A program made the translations under genes and the position numbers. A stretch of 64,000 nucleotides of DNA, taken from positions 3,841,258 to 3,905,257 of the forward strand of contig CP099863.1 in assembly GCA_024134725.1 (NCBI GenBank), in the 5' to 3' direction. This document shows positions 35,288-47,463 of the stretch, piece after piece (position 1 is the first letter of the stretch; each line of letters starts with the position of its first letter). The notes under the pieces are model-generated. The model was given only the letters and a program-made list of their open reading frames with translations, searched no databases and was not told the origin of the DNA. The DNA is from Bacillus sp. 1780r2a1. Lineage in GTDB: Bacteria; Bacillota; Bacilli; Bacillales; Bacillaceae_H.

Positions 35288-36868
35288 CTATTTTTCTAAT
35301 GATGTTTCTGTTATATTCCCTTTTTTACGAGCCACTAAGACAAATACCATTAATAAAGCCATTACTGTTCCAAATCCAGCTAACGTACTTTCTGTTAAAC
35401 CCAGTACAACATAACCAATGATGCTGATCACAGCTGAAATAATTGCATAAGGAAGCTGTGTCATTACATGATCAATATGATGACTTCCTGCTCCCGTTGA
35501 TGACAAGATAGTTGTATCAGAGATTGGTGAACAGTGATCTCCACAAACAGAACCAGCTAATACAGCTGCAAGAGCTGGTAATAATAATTCTGGTTCAATA
35601 TTTCCTACGATGTCACCTGCAATTGGAAGCATAATACCAAACGTTCCCCAAGATGTCCCTGTTGAAAATGCCATGATGCCTGCAATAACAAATAGTACCA
35701 CTGGTAAGAAGGCAATATTTAAATTAGAGCTTTCGACAATCCCTGCTAAAAATTCTCCTGACTTTAACTGACCGATTAAATCTCCAATCATCCAAGCAAG
35801 CAGTAAAATATAAATAGCAGGTAGCATTGATTTAATCCCCGCTACTATACCTTTACCAAGCACAGAATTAGATAACTCACTTGATTGTCTAGTGCGTACA
35901 ATAAATAACAATAGCGTTACAACAAGACCTGATAAACCACCAATCATCAATGAATTAGGAACATTCGTATTCTCAAACATTGTAAAGATTGTAGCTTGTC
36001 CTTCAGTTGCTTGGTAGCCTGTCCATAGCATCGCACCGATTGTCCCAATCATCAATACAATAATTGGTAAAATCAAATCAAATACACGACCATTTTTACT
36101 AACTGGCAAATCTTCTTTTAATTCTCCTGGTACTGCTCCTTTTTCTGGATCCGTTACTTCACCAGTACGAATAGCATGTTCCTCATGCTTTTTCATCGGT
36201 CCAATGTTAATATCAAAAACACTTACAATAAACACCATAATCAATGCAGTGAATACATAAAAATTCATAGGTATCATCTGTACAAATGCTGAAAATGCTG
36301 ACACATTATTCATACCATGTGCAGCTAGAATTGAACCTACAACTGTAATTATATAGGCACCCCAACTTGAAAACGGTGCAATCACACATACAGGAGCTGA
36401 CGTTGAATCAATCAAGTAAGCAAGCTTCGCTCTTGATATTCGCTGGCGATCTGTTACTGGACGACTCACTTGACCAACAGCTAGTGCATTGAAATAATCA
36501 TCAATAAAAATAATAATCCCTAACACGGCTGTTAATAGATGAGCTCCACGACGTGTTTTAATACGCTTTAAAGCCCACTCGCCAAAGGCACGACTTCCTC
36601 CAATGATTGAGATAAAAGCCGTAATAACACCTAAAATTAAAAGAAAAAGCAAAATAAATAGATTTGAAGTATTAATTGCACCATCGGCATAGAAAATGGT
36701 AGCAAAGCTTCCCCAAATTTTTTGAATGGTTTCACCTATCGAAAATTCGGTTAATACTAATCCACCTGCTAAAATTCCCACTCCTAGGGAAAGTAGTACT
36801 TTACGTGTTAAAACAACCATTAGTATCGCGATAAATGGTGGTAATAACGAAAAAATAGTTCCTTCCAT
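35288..36868 (-). CDS. NhaC-family transporter under lysine-riboswitch control (probable lysine transporter)
   Basis: A 526-residue membrane protein with about 11-12 helices of the Na+/H+ antiporter NhaC family; motifs IIIFIDDYFNALAVG (acidic pair in a helix), IAPFSSWGAY, STGTSWGTFGIMLPI and AGSVCGDHCSPISDTT are typical. A large loop lies near residues 215-255. Annotation by family would say Na+/H+ antiporter, but the leader carries a lysine riboswitch with terminator, and such L-box control of NhaC proteins has been taken to mean lysine uptake. Start by TAGGAGGA 4-6 bases upstream. Single gene. Confidence 0.85.
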   Translation of the reverse strand: MEGTIFSLLPPFIAILMVVLTRKVLLSLGVGILAGGLVLTEFSIGETIQKIWGSFATIFYADGAINTSNLFILLFLLILGVITAFISIIGGSRAFGEWALKRIKTRRGAHLLTAVLGIIIFIDDYFNALAVGQVSRPVTDRQRISRAKLAYLIDSTSAPVCVIAPFSSWGAYIITVVGSILAAHGMNNVSAFSAFVQMIPMNFYVFTALIMVFIVSVFDINIGPMKKHEEHAIRTGEVTDPEKGAVPGELKEDLPVSKNGRVFDLILPIIVLMIGTIGAMLWTGYQATEGQATIFTMFENTNVPNSLMIGGLSGLVVTLLLFIVRTRQSSELSNSVLGKGIVAGIKSMLPAIYILLLAWMIGDLIGQLKSGEFLAGIVESSNLNIAFLPVVLFVIAGIMAFSTGTSWGTFGIMLPIAGDIVGNIEPELLLPALAAVLAGSVCGDHCSPISDTTILSSTGAGSHHIDHVMTQLPYAIISAVISIIGYVVLGLTESTLAGFGTVMALLMVFVLVARKKGNITETSLEK

Positions 36869-36918
36869 GAGATCCTCCTAATATAAGCTTGCTTACATAC
36901 GGGAGAACTACTTATAGA

Positions 36919-36968
36919 GAAAAAAACGCAAAAAGAGCAATGATAGAAAATAACTATCATTACTCTTT
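36919..36968 (-). terminator. Riboswitch-controlled terminator (expression platform)
   Basis: On the minus strand AAAGAGTAATGATAG pairs with CTATCATTGCTCTTT (one mismatch), then TTTGCGTTTTTTT. It follows the lysine aptamer and lies before the ribosome site, so lysine binding should cause premature termination. Confidence 0.85.
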
Positions 36969-36986
36969 GTAATGTTATGTTATCCT

Positions 36987-37197
36987 CCATCACGATCAGT
37001 AGCCCTCCATCATGAAAACAAACGTATTTTCATAATGACAGTGTTACCCTTTTTCAAGGTAACCCCAGAAAAGAAAAGGTGACTCTTTTTCTTTCCTTCG
37101 GCAAAAAATCCTTTTTACTATGATCACAGTTGTCATCCTCACATAGCATACTCATACTTTTTGCATCCTCTACCTCATCGATCTGATAAGGTGATGG
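36987..37197 (-). promoter_or_regulatory. Lysine riboswitch (L box) aptamer
   Basis: On the minus strand the conserved L-box blocks appear in order: GATGAGGTAGAGGATGC, AGTATG, AAAGGATT, TTTGCCGAAGG, CTGGGG, ACTGTCA and TGGAGGGCTA. The closing P1 stem is CCATCAC..ATCAG (5') with CTGAT..GTGATGG (3'), giving the boundaries. The long P4/P5 arms (GGGGTTACCTTG-AAAAAGGGTAAC and TGAAAATACG-TTTGTTTTCA) are also seen. It directs the NhaC-type gene downstream. Confidence 0.9.
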
Positions 37198-37250
37198 TAT
37201 ATAATTATATCTAGTACATTATATCGGTAAAATATAAAGTTATCAACCGG

Positions 37251-38006
37251 CTATTTTTTCTTTAGTTCAATAGATGGGGAGGCTGAATTAGTGCCACCGT
37301 TAAAATAATCCGGTACGCTCCCTGGAATCATTGCCATTCCTACAGGCACTGTCGCTTGAACAGTTGTCTGCTTTGTAGCAAAGGGAATAATTACCTGAAC
37401 ATTAACCTGAACTTCAATTGAAATCTCTAAAAAAGCACCGTTAATTCCGTACTCCTCTATTTTCCGTACAACATCTGATTGCACATCTCCGATTGCATGA
37501 AATTTAACCGGGATTAATGGTCCTAAGTTTCCCAATAAAGCATTGTTTGTAGCTTGCCCCAATGGAACCTGATAGACAATCCCCCGCTGCCTAAGCTTTT
37601 CATCTGATTCAATATTAATATCAGTTGGAATCTCTAATTCTTCTAAGTTCCCTTTTTCAGCTTCTCGTAAATTAGCCTGAACTAAAGATGTAGTTTGAGC
37701 TCTAATACGATTTACGACTGCTGTATCAATCTTGGCTACCTGCCCATCTGGCGTACTTTCTGTTTTAATAATATCATTCACATCGAGCTGGTCCACCACT
37801 TGTTTATTAACAGCTTTATTAATAACAAGCGTTGCAATCTCTTTAGTCTGAGCTTCTGCATATTTCATTAAAGTTGGTTCAATTCCTCTATTAATTAACC
37901 ATATTCCTGCTCCAGTAGAAAAAAGAAAAAAAACAATTGTTAGTAGTACGACATAGCGAAATGGTATAGGTCCCTTTTTAAATACTCTTCGGCGAACCCT
38001 AATCAA
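37251..38006 (-). CDS. yunB: Sporulation protein YunB
   Basis: A 251-residue protein with one N-terminal membrane helix (about residues 18-40) and an extracellular domain that ends with GMAMIPGSVPDYFNGG. It matches YunB, made in the mother cell and needed for efficient spore formation in B. subtilis. The C-terminal half repeats beta segments (FLEISIEVQVNVQVIIPFATKQTTVQATVPVG). TTG start at 38006 with AAGGAGGG upstream. It lies near lytH and lipA as expected. Confidence 0.87.
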   Translation of the reverse strand: MIRVRRRVFKKGPIPFRYVVLLTIVFFLFSTGAGIWLINRGIEPTLMKYAEAQTKEIATLVINKAVNKQVVDQLDVNDIIKTESTPDGQVAKIDTAVVNRIRAQTTSLVQANLREAEKGNLEELEIPTDINIESDEKLRQRGIVYQVPLGQATNNALLGNLGPLIPVKFHAIGDVQSDVVRKIEEYGINGAFLEISIEVQVNVQVIIPFATKQTTVQATVPVGMAMIPGSVPDYFNGGTNSASPSIELKKK

Positions 38007-38075
38007 AAAAATCCCTCCTTACAAGCTATATGTATGCATAAACAAGGAGGGCTAACGCTATTTTCTAAAAGTTTT

Positions 38076-39167
38076 CTATGTTTGTTTTAAATCACTGCTG
38101 ATAATCATTAATGTCGGACTTTCTTTTAAATCAATTTCATAAGGTTTATCTAATATTCTATCTTCTTCCTCCTGAATAAGAATATAAGGTCGATCACTTA
38201 GACCTTTGTTCTGCTGGCTTACTACGCCTTTTCTTTGGTCATTCAGCGTTACAAAAAGACCAATAGGATAAACTGCAATTGCTCGTCTAAAAGCGCTTAT
38301 CATGTCTTTATCAAACTGACTTCCCGCCCCCGCATATAGAATTTCTAACCCTTCGTGAGGGAGGAGAGCGCTTCTATACACGCGATTTGACGTCACGGCA
38401 TCGTACACATCCGCAATTGCGATAATTTTACTAAATAGATGAATTCGCTCTTCTTTAATTCCTAGTGGATACCCTGATCCGTCTAGCCTTTCATGATGCT
38501 GATACGCGCAAGTGGCGGAAAGCATAGAGACATTAGGCGTACTTCGTAATAACTCGTACCCATATGTGGTATGCTTTTTCATCAACTTAAATTCTTCATC
38601 CGTTAACTTTCCAGGCTTGTTTAAAATATCTTGGGGAATTAACATTTTCCCTACATCATGTAGCATAGCTCCTGCACCTAGCTTTTCTAGAGCAGGCTGA
38701 GTTAACCCTATTTCTTTTCCAAGTGAAAGGGCATAAAGAGTTACGTTCACAGAATGAGAAAATACATAATTGTCGTATATATATACATCCGTTAACAATG
38801 ACAGTACGTCATCATTATTCATCATCTCATCTACTAATTGATTGCCAATTTTATGTACTTCGCGAACTGATTGTTCTAAAAGCGTAACACGCGTTTTTTC
38901 ATGCTTTTTTTGAAGAGATTGAAAGACATCTTCCACTGATTTCATTGCTTTTTTCCGAAGCGAAAGTGGAATAGTAGAATTCACAACAATATCATTTGTT
39001 CGTTTATCACCTATGTATACAAACGTAACACCTCGCTGCTTTAAACGATTAATAATAGTCTCTGTCAAAGGTATGCCTGCATTAATTAGCGTGTTTCCGG
39101 CTTCATCTAATATTGGTTTTGCCAAACATACACCTGGGCTCAATGATTGAATTGCAACTAATTTCAT
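38076..39167 (-). CDS. HD-GYP domain phosphodiesterase
   Basis: A 363-residue protein: N-terminal DUF3391-like segment (residues 1-60), helical linker, HD-GYP domain (about 110-300) and a short C-terminal beta domain. The metal and substrate motifs are complete: HSVNVTLYAL, MLHDVGKMLIP, HTTYGYELL, HHERLDGSGYP and IADVYDAVTSNRVYR. HD-GYP enzymes hydrolyse cyclic di-GMP (or cGAMP). It has no receiver domain or membrane segment, so its control is not visible. It lies between yunB and yunC, where B. subtilis has no such gene. Confidence 0.88.
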   Translation of the reverse strand: MKLVAIQSLSPGVCLAKPILDEAGNTLINAGIPLTETIINRLKQRGVTFVYIGDKRTNDIVVNSTIPLSLRKKAMKSVEDVFQSLQKKHEKTRVTLLEQSVREVHKIGNQLVDEMMNNDDVLSLLTDVYIYDNYVFSHSVNVTLYALSLGKEIGLTQPALEKLGAGAMLHDVGKMLIPQDILNKPGKLTDEEFKLMKKHTTYGYELLRSTPNVSMLSATCAYQHHERLDGSGYPLGIKEERIHLFSKIIAIADVYDAVTSNRVYRSALLPHEGLEILYAGAGSQFDKDMISAFRRAIAVYPIGLFVTLNDQRKGVVSQQNKGLSDRPYILIQEEEDRILDKPYEIDLKESPTLMIISSDLKQT

Positions 39168-39204
39168 AGTAACTCCCTAACTATCTATTATTTTATAATC
39201 GCTA

Positions 39205-39233
39205 TAAAAGAGGTAGAACCTTTACTACCTCTC
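39205..39233 (-). terminator. Terminator of yunC
   Basis: AGAGGTAG/CTACCTCT with 8-base loop and TTTTAT on the minus strand, between yunC and the HD-GYP gene. Confidence 0.7.
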
Positions 39234-39283
39234 GTTTAAATTCTTTCAGACAAAAAATGGAGCATAAAGACATTTTCTCTCAA

Positions 39284-39586
39284 CTAGATCATTTTTAATA
39301 AAGCTTCGCGCCCTATCATACCTGGATAAATGCCCAAATGTTCTGCTTCCACAGTAACTGACTCTAAAGGTGCATTTAACAGATCGTCAATTGTACGTAC
39401 ACCAACTGCTCTTCCTGCAATAATCTGTCTACTAACTAGCTTTTCATTCAAAAGGCCAACATCTAATGCTCCACACATAATATATCCCTTATCCGAAGAC
39501 ACAGTTAGCAGCGTTGTTTTGGGAAGCAGTACGGTAACCGCATTAAACGTATGACCATTAATAACAACAGGTTCCAATGTAATCAA
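39284..39586 (-). CDS. yunC: YunC (DUF1805) protein
   Basis: A 100-residue soluble protein of DUF1805: VVINGHTFNAVTVLLPKTTLLTVSSDKGYIMCGALDVGLLNEKL, with a conserved cysteine in YIMCGALDV and the RAVGVRTIDDLL segment. Function unknown. The start is TTG at 39586 with AAAGGAGTG upstream, giving the B. subtilis length; an ATG at 39610 lies before that ribosome site. Confidence 0.85.
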   Translation of the reverse strand: MITLEPVVINGHTFNAVTVLLPKTTLLTVSSDKGYIMCGALDVGLLNEKLVSRQIIAGRAVGVRTIDDLLNAPLESVTVEAEHLGIYPGMIGREALLKMI

Positions 39587-39734
39587 ATTTCCCACTCCTT
39601 TCTTAATCAAAATATGATGATTTTCAAAAAGAGTGAGCTTTAGACTACTTTTTTATAATTATACAAGAAATTACATACTTTGTGTCTAGATTAATTGTTA
39701 AAAACGATATGCGCTTATCAATCTGTTTTACCAG

Positions 39735-40583
39735 TCAATCAAATAAATTTAACTGTTTAGGTGCTAAATCTGTATACTGGATATCAAGCAAACTAATTAA
39801 TTCCTTAGCGTTATCAACTGCGTCTCCGCCGGAGTTATTGTTAAAAACGATATAAATATCCTTTGTTTTTCGCTTTAATGCTTCAATATGCTGCTTCCAC
39901 TCAAGTAATTCTTGATGGTTATAACGATATAAAAAGCGTATTTTACGCCAGTTAGGGTCTCCACTTTTATTCCAACCATGAACGTTTCGACCATGAAATC
40001 GAATCAGCGTTTTCTCAGCACTCGTAGGATGTAAAACGGTCGGTACAGACCCTTCACCCGCTTGTGGCTCATCGCAAATGCCATGAATCCATTTCTCTTT
40101 CTCCATAAACATAAGCGTCTTATCATACCACTGTGGCGTAAACCAAGACTGATTACGAAACTCTAAAGTAACAGGTAGATCACCGAATTTTTCACGGCTG
40201 TAACGCAAATAATTAACGTTTTCTTTCGTACAATTAAACCAAGGTGGCATTTGAAACAGAATCATTGCAAGCTTATTAGCTTTTACATAAGGACTGACTG
40301 AATCCATAAATGCATCAAACATCTCGTCTTTACTATCAAACGGTATTTCATTTCGCATATGACCTGTCATACCCTGATAAGCTTTTACAACGAATTGAAA
40401 CGAATCAGGGGTATCTGCTACCCACTTTTCGACGGTTGTTTTAGGTTGAATCGCATAAAAAGATGCGTCTACTTCAACTGTTGGAAAATGACCTGCATAT
40501 ACAGCTAACTTATCTCGCGCAGGCACGCCCATTTCATACAAAGATGAATGATCTCCCCACCCTGTTACGCCTACGTATATCAC
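39735..40583 (-). CDS. yunF: YunF (DUF72) protein
   Basis: A 282-residue TIM-barrel-like DUF72 protein. It shows GVTGWGDHSSLY at the N terminus, VEVDASFYAIQP, ILFQMPPWF, LEFRNQSWF and IRFHGRNVHGW, all typical of the family. No enzymatic activity is established. B. subtilis yunD and yunE, which lie between yunC and yunF, are absent here. Good start at 40583 (GGAGGGATTTTGTG). Single gene. Confidence 0.88.
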   Translation of the reverse strand: MIYVGVTGWGDHSSLYEMGVPARDKLAVYAGHFPTVEVDASFYAIQPKTTVEKWVADTPDSFQFVVKAYQGMTGHMRNEIPFDSKDEMFDAFMDSVSPYVKANKLAMILFQMPPWFNCTKENVNYLRYSREKFGDLPVTLEFRNQSWFTPQWYDKTLMFMEKEKWIHGICDEPQAGEGSVPTVLHPTSAEKTLIRFHGRNVHGWNKSGDPNWRKIRFLYRYNHQELLEWKQHIEALKRKTKDIYIVFNNNSGGDAVDNAKELISLLDIQYTDLAPKQLNLFD

Positions 40584-40639
40584 AAAATCCCTCCAATATG
40601 TATTAAGCTATGTACTATTATTTTAATACAAACTCATGA

Positions 40640-40672
40640 AAAAAACTCGCTTGTATAAACAAGCGAGTTTAA
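40640..40672 (-). terminator. Terminator of the suf operon
   Basis: AAACTCGCTTGT/ACAAGCGAGTTT with ATAA loop and T-run on the minus strand, 12 bases past sufB. Confidence 0.9.
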
Positions 40673-40683
40673 AAAATCATTTA

Positions 40684-42081
40684 TTAACCGATAGAACCTT
40701 CCATCTCGAACTTGATTAGACGGTTCATTTCTACCGCATATTCCATTGGAAGTTCTTTTGTAAATGGTTCAATGAAGCCCATTACGATCATTTCTGTTGC
40801 TTCTTCTTCAGAAATACCGCGACTCATTAGATAGAATAACTGCTCTTCAGATACTTTTGAAACTTTCGCTTCGTGCTCTAAAGAGATGTTATCGTTGTAA
40901 ATTTCGTTGTATGGAATTGTATCAGATGTTGATTGGTTATCCATAATTAACGTATCACACTCAATGTTTGAGCGAGCACCTTCAGCTTTGCGACCAAAGT
41001 GAACGATACCACGGTACGTTACTTTACCACCTTGCTTCGAAATAGACTTCGAAACAATTGTAGAAGATGTGTTTGGTGCTAAGTGAATCATTTTCGCACC
41101 CGCATCTTGGTGTTGGCCTTTACCAGCTAAGGCAATTGATAATGTCATACCACGTGCGCCTTCACCTTTTAAGATAACAGCTGGGTATTTCATTGTTAAT
41201 TTAGAACCGATGTTTCCATCAACCCATTCCATTGTTGCATTTGCTTCACATACAGCACGCTTCGTTACTAGGTTATATACGTTATTCGCCCAGTTTTGAA
41301 TCGTTGTATAACGGCAGTATGCGTCTTTTTTAATGATGATTTCTACAACCGCACTGTGTAGAGAGTTAGTTGTATAAACCGGCGCTGTACAGCCTTCTAC
41401 GTAGTGTACGTGTGCACCTTCATCTACGATGATTAGCGTACGTTCGAATTGACCCATGTTCTCAGAGTTAATACGGAAGTATGCTTGAAGTGGCGTATCT
41501 ACTTTGATCCCTTTTGGTACGTAGATAAACGAACCACCAGACCAAACAGCTGAGTTTAACGCAGCAAATTTGTTATCCGTTGGCGGAATTACTTTTGCCC
41601 AGTGCTCACGGAAAATCTCTTCATTTTCCTTTAATGCAGTATCTGTATCTTTAAATACGATTCCTTGTGCTTCAAGGTCTTCTTTCATGTTGTGGTATAC
41701 AACTTCAGATTCGTACTGAGCAGATACACCAGCTAGGTACTTTTGCTCTGCTTCAGGAATACCAAGCTTATCAAACGTTTGTTTAATTTCTTCAGGAACC
41801 TCATCCCAAGAGCGCTCTGACTTCTCTGAAGGCTTTACGTAGTACGTAATTTCATCAAAGTTCAGGCTAGACATGTCTCCGCCCCACTGTGGCATTGGCA
41901 TGCTGTAGAAATGCTCAAGTGATTTTAAGCGGAAATCAAGCATCCACTGTGGCTCGTCTTTCATGCGAGAAATTTCTTCTACAATTTCTTTTGTTAATCC
42001 TCGTTCAGAACGGAAAATAGAAACGTCCTTATCCGAGAACCCGTATTTATAATCGCCGATTTCCGGCATCTTTTTTGCCAT
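40684..42081 (-). CDS. sufB: Fe-S cluster assembly scaffold protein SufB
   Basis: A 465-residue SufB, the scaffold subunit of the SufBCD complex on which clusters are built. It shows the right-handed beta-helix with the [12 protein letters not shown] segment and the C-terminal [17 protein letters not shown] helix that contacts SufC. Last gene of the sufC-sufD-sufS-sufU-sufB operon, 54 bases after sufU. Length is normal. Confidence 0.96.
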   Translation of the reverse strand: MAKKMPEIGDYKYGFSDKDVSIFRSERGLTKEIVEEISRMKDEPQWMLDFRLKSLEHFYSMPMPQWGGDMSSLNFDEITYYVKPSEKSERSWDEVPEEIKQTFDKLGIPEAEQKYLAGVSAQYESEVVYHNMKEDLEAQGIVFKDTDTALKENEEIFREHWAKVIPPTDNKFAALNSAVWSGGSFIYVPKGIKVDTPLQAYFRINSENMGQFERTLIIVDEGAHVHYVEGCTAPVYTTNSLHSAVVEIIIKKDAYCRYTTIQNWANNVYNLVTKRAVCEANATMEWVDGNIGSKLTMKYPAVILKGEGARGMTLSIALAGKGQHQDAGAKMIHLAPNTSSTIVSKSISKQGGKVTYRGIVHFGRKAEGARSNIECDTLIMDNQSTSDTIPYNEIYNDNISLEHEAKVSKVSEEQLFYLMSRGISEEEATEMIVMGFIEPFTKELPMEYAVEMNRLIKFEMEGSIG

Positions 42082-42135
42082 TTGTTATTACCCCCTACTT
42101 GATAGGATTGGGAATGAACAAAGGCCTAACAGGAC

Positions 42136-45087
<2,952 letters not shown>

Positions 45088-45104
45088 AGAAATCCTCCTA
45101 ATGC

Positions 45105-45890
45105 TTATGCTTCTTGCCCTACAGTTTCGTCTTCAATACCTAATTCTTTCTTAATCCAGTCATAGCCTTCTGCTTCTAAACGCTGAGCTAATTCAGGACC
45201 GCCTGATTTTACCACGCGACCTTGCATCATAACGTGAACATGGTCTGGTGTGATGTAGTTTAATAGACGTTGGTAGTGAGTGATCATTAAGCAACCAAAG
45301 TCGCTACCACGTAGCTCGTTGATTCCTTTTGATACTACTTTTAATGCATCGATATCTAAACCTGAATCAATCTCATCAAGGATTGCAATAGCAGGTTGTA
45401 ACATCATTAATTGAAGGATTTCATTACGCTTTTTCTCTCCACCAGAGAAACCTTCATTTAAATAACGTTGTGCCATATCTTGATCCATTTCTAAGAAATC
45501 CATGTTTTTGTCTAGTTGACGGATAAATTTCATTAGTGAAATTTCATCGCCTTCTTCACGACGTGCATTAATTGATGAACGTAAGAAGTCTGCGTTTGTT
45601 ACACCGCTAATTTCACTTGGGTATTGCATTGCAAGGAATAGACCTGCACGCGCACGCTCGTCCACTTCCATCTCAAGCACGTCTTCACCATCAAGTGTAA
45701 TGCTACCTTGTGTTACTTCATATTTAGGGTGTCCCATAATTGCTGAAGATAAAGTCGATTTACCTGTACCGTTTGGACCCATGATTGCATGAATCTCTCC
45801 GCCTTTAACTTCTAAGTTAACACCTTTTAAAATCTCTTTGCCTTCAATTGACACATGAAGATCTTTAATGATTAAAGTTGAACCTGCCAT
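45105..45890 (-). CDS. sufC: Fe-S assembly ATPase SufC
   Basis: A 261-residue ABC-type ATPase that drives the SufBCD scaffold. Walker A GPNGTGKSTLSS, signature FSGGEKKR and Walker B AIAILDEIDSGLD are all intact. First gene of the operon, behind a promoter that carries a tandem 11-bp repeat. GGAGGT precedes the ATG. Confidence 0.96.
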   Translation of the reverse strand: MAGSTLIIKDLHVSIEGKEILKGVNLEVKGGEIHAIMGPNGTGKSTLSSAIMGHPKYEVTQGSITLDGEDVLEMEVDERARAGLFLAMQYPSEISGVTNADFLRSSINARREEGDEISLMKFIRQLDKNMDFLEMDQDMAQRYLNEGFSGGEKKRNEILQLMMLQPAIAILDEIDSGLDIDALKVVSKGINELRGSDFGCLMITHYQRLLNYITPDHVHVMMQGRVVKSGGPELAQRLEAEGYDWIKKELGIEDETVGQEA

Positions 45891-45950
45891 ACTAAAACCT
45901 CCAGTTATAGATGTATATACTAAAATCAGATATACCTATATCTTTTTAAT

Positions 45951-45972
45951 TATTCTCATTTTATTCTCATTA
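45951..45972. repeat. Tandem 11-bp repeat over the suf promoter
   Basis: Minus strand AATGAGAATAA followed at once by AATGAGAATA: two direct copies one helical turn apart. They cover the -10 element and the likely start of transcription of sufC, where a repressor would act. Confidence 0.6.
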
Positions 45973-45986
45973 CAATCTTATAACAA
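45958..45986 (-). promoter_or_regulatory. Probable sigmaA promoter of sufCDSUB
   Basis: Minus strand TTGTTA, 17-base spacer, TAAAAT, about 70 bases before the sufC start. Confidence 0.6.
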
Positions 45987-46052
45987 ATGAAAACTTATAG
46001 CAACCTTTTGCGATAAACGCTTTTCCCTTATATGTATACATATTTTAAACGT

Positions 46053-46100
46053 ACAAAAAACGTTGCTTTCATAGGCATAACTAGCCTTTAAAGCAACGTC
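46053..46100 (-). terminator. Terminator of yurZ
   Basis: ACGTTGCTTT pairs with AAAGCAACGT around a loop with inner AGGC/GCCT pairing; TTTTTT on the minus strand. Confidence 0.82.
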
Positions 46101-46116
46101 TGCTTATCATTTATAT

Positions 46117-46500
46117 TTAGTGTGTTTGACGTTTTAACTCCTGCATGCATTCCTGTACTAACGTGACCGATTGACTCATCGCTGCTCCACCACCGAATGC
46201 TGCCGAAACACCACAAGCTTCTAGAATCTCTTGCTCAGTTGCTCCGTTATCTAGGCAACCTTTTGTATGATAAATCATGCAATATTCATCTTGAGCTACA
46301 ACGCTAATTCCTAATGCAATAAGCTGCTTGTCTTTTTTAGAAATAGACCCTTCTTCAAAACAAGCCTCTGTGAAAGTGTTGAACGCTTCAGTCAACTTTG
46401 GAAGTTTTTCGCTGAATGTTCCAATTCCTACCTTATAGTTATGAAGTGCCTGTTCTGTTGAATGATTTGTTTCTTGTTGCATCTCTCTTGCCAACTCCAT
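46117..46500 (-). CDS. yurZ: Carboxymuconolactone decarboxylase/AhpD-family protein YurZ
   Basis: A 127-residue helical protein of the AhpD-like family. The redox or metal motif here is [11 protein letters not shown] (Cys-x3-His), rather than the CxxC of true AhpD, so peroxidase-partner activity is not assured. It lies between the suf operon and metQ, as yurZ does in B. subtilis. The start is either 46500 or the ATG at 46482; ribosome sites are moderate for both. Confidence 0.8.
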   Translation of the reverse strand: MELAREMQQETNHSTEQALHNYKVGIGTFSEKLPKLTEAFNTFTEACFEEGSISKKDKQLIALGISVVAQDEYCMIYHTKGCLDNGATEQEILEACGVSAAFGGGAAMSQSVTLVQECMQELKRQTH

Positions 46501-46563
46501 TCGTCATAGTTTTCCTCATTAGTATGGATGATACAAATCGGAGTTATACTTGACGATAAAAAT

Positions 46564-46600
46564 AGAAAAAGTCGACCAGATCTAAACTAGTCGACTTTAA
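46564..46600 (-). terminator. Terminator of metNPQ
   Basis: AAAGTCGAC/GTCGACTTT around a 13-base loop, with a short T-run on the minus strand. Confidence 0.75.
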
Positions 46601-46604
46601 TATA

Positions 46605-47447
46605 TTACTCGTTTACAGGAAGCACCGCGCCTTTATACTTCTCTTCAATGAAATCTTGAATTTCTTTTGAATGAAGCACTTCTACTAATGCTTTTACTTC
46701 TTCTTTATTTTCATCACCTTTACGAACCGTGATGATGTTTGCATACGGATTGTTTTCCTTTGACTCTACAGCGATTGGGTCTTTAACAGGATCTAAACCA
46801 GCATCTAAAGCATAGTTTGCATTAATGACAACAGCATCACCTTCATTGTTGTTATAAACCTGAGGTAATAAACCACCTTCAACATCTGCTTTAAACGTTA
46901 GGTTTTTAGGATTTTCTACAATATCATCAAGCGTTGCATCTTGCTTTTTAACGCCTTCCTTCAACTTAACTACGCCTTCTTTTTCAAAAATTGAAAGAAT
47001 ACGACCTTGTTCTGCTACTGCATCACGCATAATTACCGTACCGTTTTTCGGAAGGTCTTTTAATGACTTGTATTTTTTAGAGTAGATACCAATTGGCTCG
47101 ATATGAATCGCTCCTGCACTTACAAAATCATAATTAGGATTTTCTTCTAATACAGAGTCTAGATAAGGAATGTGCTGGAAGTAGTTTGCATCAATTTCTT
47201 TTCCATCTAATGCTGTATTAGGTAGAATATAATCTTGGAATGGTTTAATGTCTAACTCAATTCCTTTTTCCTCTAACAATGGTTTTGCTTCTTCTAAAAT
47301 TTCAGCATGCGGAATATTTGACGCTCCAACCACAATTTTCTTCTCGTCTTCTGATGAATCTGAACCACTGCCTCCAGATGAACCACAAGCAGCTAAACCT
47401 AAAACTAAAGCAGATGATAAAGCAAATGTTGAAACCCATTTTTTCAT
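46605..47447 (-). CDS. metQ: Methionine-binding lipoprotein MetQ
   Basis: A 280-residue substrate-binding lipoprotein of the NlpA family: signal KKWVSTFALSSALVLGLAAC with lipobox LAAC, a serine/glycine/aspartate linker, then the two-lobe fold (VVGASNIPHAEILEEAKPLL ... NYFQHIPYLDS). It captures methionine outside the cell for MetP-MetN. Start at 47447 with GAGGAGGA upstream. Last gene of the operon, 16 bases after metP. Confidence 0.92.
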   Translation of the reverse strand: MKKWVSTFALSSALVLGLAACGSSGGSGSDSSEDEKKIVVGASNIPHAEILEEAKPLLEEKGIELDIKPFQDYILPNTALDGKEIDANYFQHIPYLDSVLEENPNYDFVSAGAIHIEPIGIYSKKYKSLKDLPKNGTVIMRDAVAEQGRILSIFEKEGVVKLKEGVKKQDATLDDIVENPKNLTFKADVEGGLLPQVYNNNEGDAVVINANYALDAGLDPVKDPIAVESKENNPYANIITVRKGDENKEEVKALVEVLHSKEIQDFIEEKYKGAVLPVNE

Positions 47448-47463
47448 AATATATTTCCTCCTC

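Noticed and set aside
37018-37042. Inverted repeat TGAAAATACG...TTTGTTTTCA noticed first as an operator
   Set aside because: It is a stem of the lysine riboswitch aptamer.
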